From the NCBI GenBank assembly GCA_946481615.1, contig CAMLOR010000055.1, positions 1 through 16,836 of the forward strand: a stretch of DNA of 16,836 bases. Direction: 5' to 3'. Under the pieces are notes generated by a model. It did no database searches. It saw only the letters and a list, made by a program, of their open reading frames with translations, and was not told the origin of the DNA. Below, piece by piece: positions 14,864 to 16,836 of this stretch. Every line of letters starts with the position of its first letter. Position 1 is the first letter of the stretch. The DNA is from an uncultured Aquimonas sp. Its GTDB lineage: Bacteria > Pseudomonadota > Gammaproteobacteria > Xanthomonadales > Xanthomonadaceae. A program made the translations under genes and the position numbers.

Positions 14864-16836
14864 CGTTCGTCCTCCCTGTCGAACCAGCCACGCAGCCGTT
14901 CGAAGCGGCAGCCTTGGTACTCTTCCGGCAGATAGCCGGCCACGAAGACGAAGCGCCGGGCATCCGGGCAGTCTTCGTCGGTCTGCGCATAGTTTTCTAC
15001 ATCGACCCATGCCGATTCCAGCCCTTGCGTCGGGACGCGCAGCGGGGCAGTGGGCAATCGTTTGAACAGCGTCGACCAGATCCGCATGGCGCCCGAGGCA
15101 CCGTAGAGCCCGGTGGGTTCGTTCTTGTCGTTGCCCAACCAGATCACCGCGAGGTGCGAACCGGTGTAGCCCGCGAACCAGCTGTCGCGGCTGTCGTTGC
15201 TGGTGCCGGTCTTGCCTGCGGGCGCCAGCGCACCGAGCCCGTCGTCGATCAGGCGGCGCGCGGTGCCCGAACGCACCGTTTCCTGCAGCGCCAGCGACAC
15301 GAGGCGTGCGGCGATGGCGTCGCCCGAGATCGCAGGCTCGAGCTCGGTGTCGTAGCGGTTGACGGTCTTGCCGCCGGCATCGAGCACGGCGCGCACCGCA
15401 CGCAGCGGTTGCACCTGGCCGCCGGAGGCCAGGAACTGATAGGCCTGCGCCATCTGCAAGGGGCTCAGGTCCACCGCGCCGAGCAGCAGCGAGGGATTGG
15501 GATCGGCTTCGATGCCCGCCAGCACCTTGATCAGGCGGGCCAGACGATCGACGCCGATGTCGAGCCCGACGCGCACCGTGGCCTGGTTGTAGGAGCGGCT
15601 CAAGGCATCCTGCAGCGTGACCCAGCCGTGGCTCACGTTGTCGGAATTGTCCGGGCTCCAGCGCTTGCCGCCTGCCACGCGCACTTCCACGGGTGCATCC
15701 TCGATCATCGTGGCGAGCGAATAGCGGCCCGGCTGCGCCAGCGCCAGCAGATACACGAAGGGCTTGAGCAGCGAACCCACCGGCCGGCGCGCCGTGATCG
15801 CGCGGTTGAAGCCGTGCGTATCGGCTTCGCGCGCGCCGACGATGGCGACGACTTCGCCGGTGGCGGTATCGCTCACGACGAGTCCCGCCTGCAATTCGGG
15901 GCGCTTGGGTTGCGTGAGGGCCTTCAGCTGTTCCACCACCGCGCGCTCGGCATAGCCCTGCGCCGCGGGCGCGAGCGTGGTGAGCACGGTGAGGCCGGCG
16001 CCGCGCAGCGCCTCGACCGGGTAATCGCGCGCCAACTGCTCGCGCACCAGCTCCATGAAGGCCGGATAGCGGTTGCGCGTCAGGCTGGCGGCCGCCACCA
16101 CGCCGAGCGGGCGCGCCAGCGAACGTTTCAGTTCGGCGGCATCGATCAGGCCGGTCTCGTGCATCTGCCGCAGCACGAGGTTGCGCCGCTGCAGCGCGCG
16201 TTCGGGCTGGCGCCGCGGATCGTAGTACGAAGGTCCGCGGATCAGGCCCACCAGCAACGCGATGTCGGAGGGCTGCAACTGGTGCAGTTCGCGGCCGAAC
16301 CAGAAATCCGCGCCGGCCGCCACGCCATGCACGGCCTGGCCGCCGAGCTGGCCGAGATAGATCTGGTTGAGATAGGCCTCGAGGATGCGGCGCTTGTCGA
16401 AGCGCGCCTCGATGATGAGCGAATAGAGGATTTCGCGCGTCTTGCGCGCGAAGCTCTTCTCGCGCGTCAGATACAGGTTGCGCACCAGCTGCTGCGTCAG
16501 CGTGCTGGCGCCCTGGCGCAGCTCGCCCTCGCGCACGTTGAACAGCAGCGCACGCAGCATGCCGCTGACGTCGATGCCGTGATGGGTCTTGAAATCGCGG
16601 TCTTCCACCGCCTGCAGCGTGGTGATGAGCAGCGGCGGCACGTCCTGCAGGCGCACCAGCCGGCGCTCTTCCTGCTTGTTGCCGTAGAGCGTGGCGATGC
16701 GTGCCGGATCCAGGCGCACCCTTTCGACGGCTTCGCCGCGGGAGGTGAGCTTGTCGATGCGTCCCCTGGCGATGATCACCTCGAGCCGCTGCGGCGGCAC
16801 GCTGCCGTCGACGTCGAGGAAGCCGCGCGTGCCGAT
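14860..16836 (-). CDS. mrcB: Penicillin-binding protein 1b, bifunctional; N-terminus beyond window
   Basis: This class A PBP polymerises lipid II and cross-links peptidoglycan in the periplasm. The frame is open to the right edge, so the cytoplasmic tail and membrane anchor are missing; 658 residues are visible. Counting from the edge, the glycosyltransferase domain has catalytic Glu78 in QAVEDRDF, GASTLTQQLVRNLYL (109-123), REILYSLIIE and LNQIYLGQ. The transpeptidase domain has nucleophile Ser355 in PVGSLLKPF, SYN (415-417) and KTGTSND (from 542). The part before the glycosyltransferase domain (LEVIIARGRIDKLTS, YGNKQEERRLVRL) matches PBP1b rather than PBP1a. Two cysteines near the C-terminus (DEDCPDARRF, YQGCRFE) may pair. 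The stop overlaps the lipoprotein start by ATGA. Some genomes use ponB for the same gene. Confidence 0.95.
   Translation of the reverse strand: MGTRGFLDVDGSVPPQRLEVIIARGRIDKLTSRGEAVERVRLDPARIATLYGNKQEERRLVRLQDVPPLLITTLQAVEDRDFKTHHGIDVSGMLRALLFNVREGELRQGASTLTQQLVRNLYLTREKSFARKTREILYSLIIEARFDKRRILEAYLNQIYLGQLGGQAVHGVAAGADFWFGRELHQLQPSDIALLVGLIRGPSYYDPRRQPERALQRRNLVLRQMHETGLIDAAELKRSLARPLGVVAAASLTRNRYPAFMELVREQLARDYPVEALRGAGLTVLTTLAPAAQGYAERAVVEQLKALTQPKRPELQAGLVVSDTATGEVVAIVGAREADTHGFNRAITARRPVGSLLKPFVYLLALAQPGRYSLATMIEDAPVEVRVAGGKRWSPDNSDNVSHGWVTLQDALSRSYNQATVRVGLDIGVDRLARLIKVLAGIEADPNPSLLLGAVDLSPLQMAQAYQFLASGGQVQPLRAVRAVLDAGGKTVNRYDTELEPAISGDAIAARLVSLALQETVRSGTARRLIDDGLGALAPAGKTGTSNDSRDSWFAGYTGSHLAVIWLGNDKNEPTGLYGASGAMRIWSTLFKRLPTAPLRVPTQGLESAWVDVENYAQTDEDCPDARRFVFVAGYLPEEYQGCRFERLRGWFDREDER

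Overview
The window is a GC-rich chromosomal segment (roughly two-thirds G+C by eye, codons strongly ending in G/C) from a gammaproteobacterium. The best guess is the Xanthomonadales/Lysobacterales. The reasons are the order ptsN-hprK-rapZ-EIIA-ptsH-ptsI, the presence of an HPr kinase outside the Firmicutes, an HprK N-terminus resembling those recalled from Xanthomonas, and mgtE close by. No rRNA, tRNA, CRISPR array, transposase or phage gene is visible, and no stretch longer than 300 bases lacks a gene.

Region 1 (1-4378, + strand): a tightly packed regulatory phosphotransferase (PTS) operon. It holds the end of ptsN, then hprK, rapZ, a mannose-type EIIA, HPr and Enzyme I, with gaps or overlaps of at most about 30 bases. 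EI would pass phosphate from PEP to His15 of HPr and on to EIIA-type regulators, and HprK would act on Ser46 of HPr. No EIIB/EIIC permease is present here, which fits a signalling rather than a sugar-uptake PTS.

Region 2 (4379-8797): a module that looks inserted between ptsI and mgtE, genes that I recall as adjacent in Xanthomonas. Its own extended -10 promoter appears to drive a class I SAM methyltransferase, a 35-codon membrane microprotein that overlaps its neighbours at both ends, and an acyltransferase-3 membrane protein. A convergent gene encodes a polytopic GT-C-like membrane protein. Together they suggest modification of a surface glycan or lipid.

Region 3 (8798-10830, + strand): the magnesium channel/transporter MgtE, overlapping by ATGA a two-TM-pore ion channel.

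Region 4 (10831-11589, + strand): a HicA-HicB toxin-antitoxin pair preceded by two inverted repeats. HicB carries a ribbon-helix-helix domain and an unusual Lys/Ala-rich tail.

Region 5 (11674-16836, - strand): the end of mrcB (PBP1b, running off the right edge), coupled by ATGA to a small TPR-like lipoprotein that is a candidate PBP1b activator of the LpoP kind. Then come a palindromic intergenic repeat, a YoaA/DinG-family iron-sulfur helicase, and tsaB, which overlaps the helicase gene by ATGA.

Most of the window is well-understood core genome. The less ordinary parts are the bridging microprotein (5605-5712), the glycan-modification module, the LpoP-like lipoprotein, and the hicAB control region with the tailed HicB.
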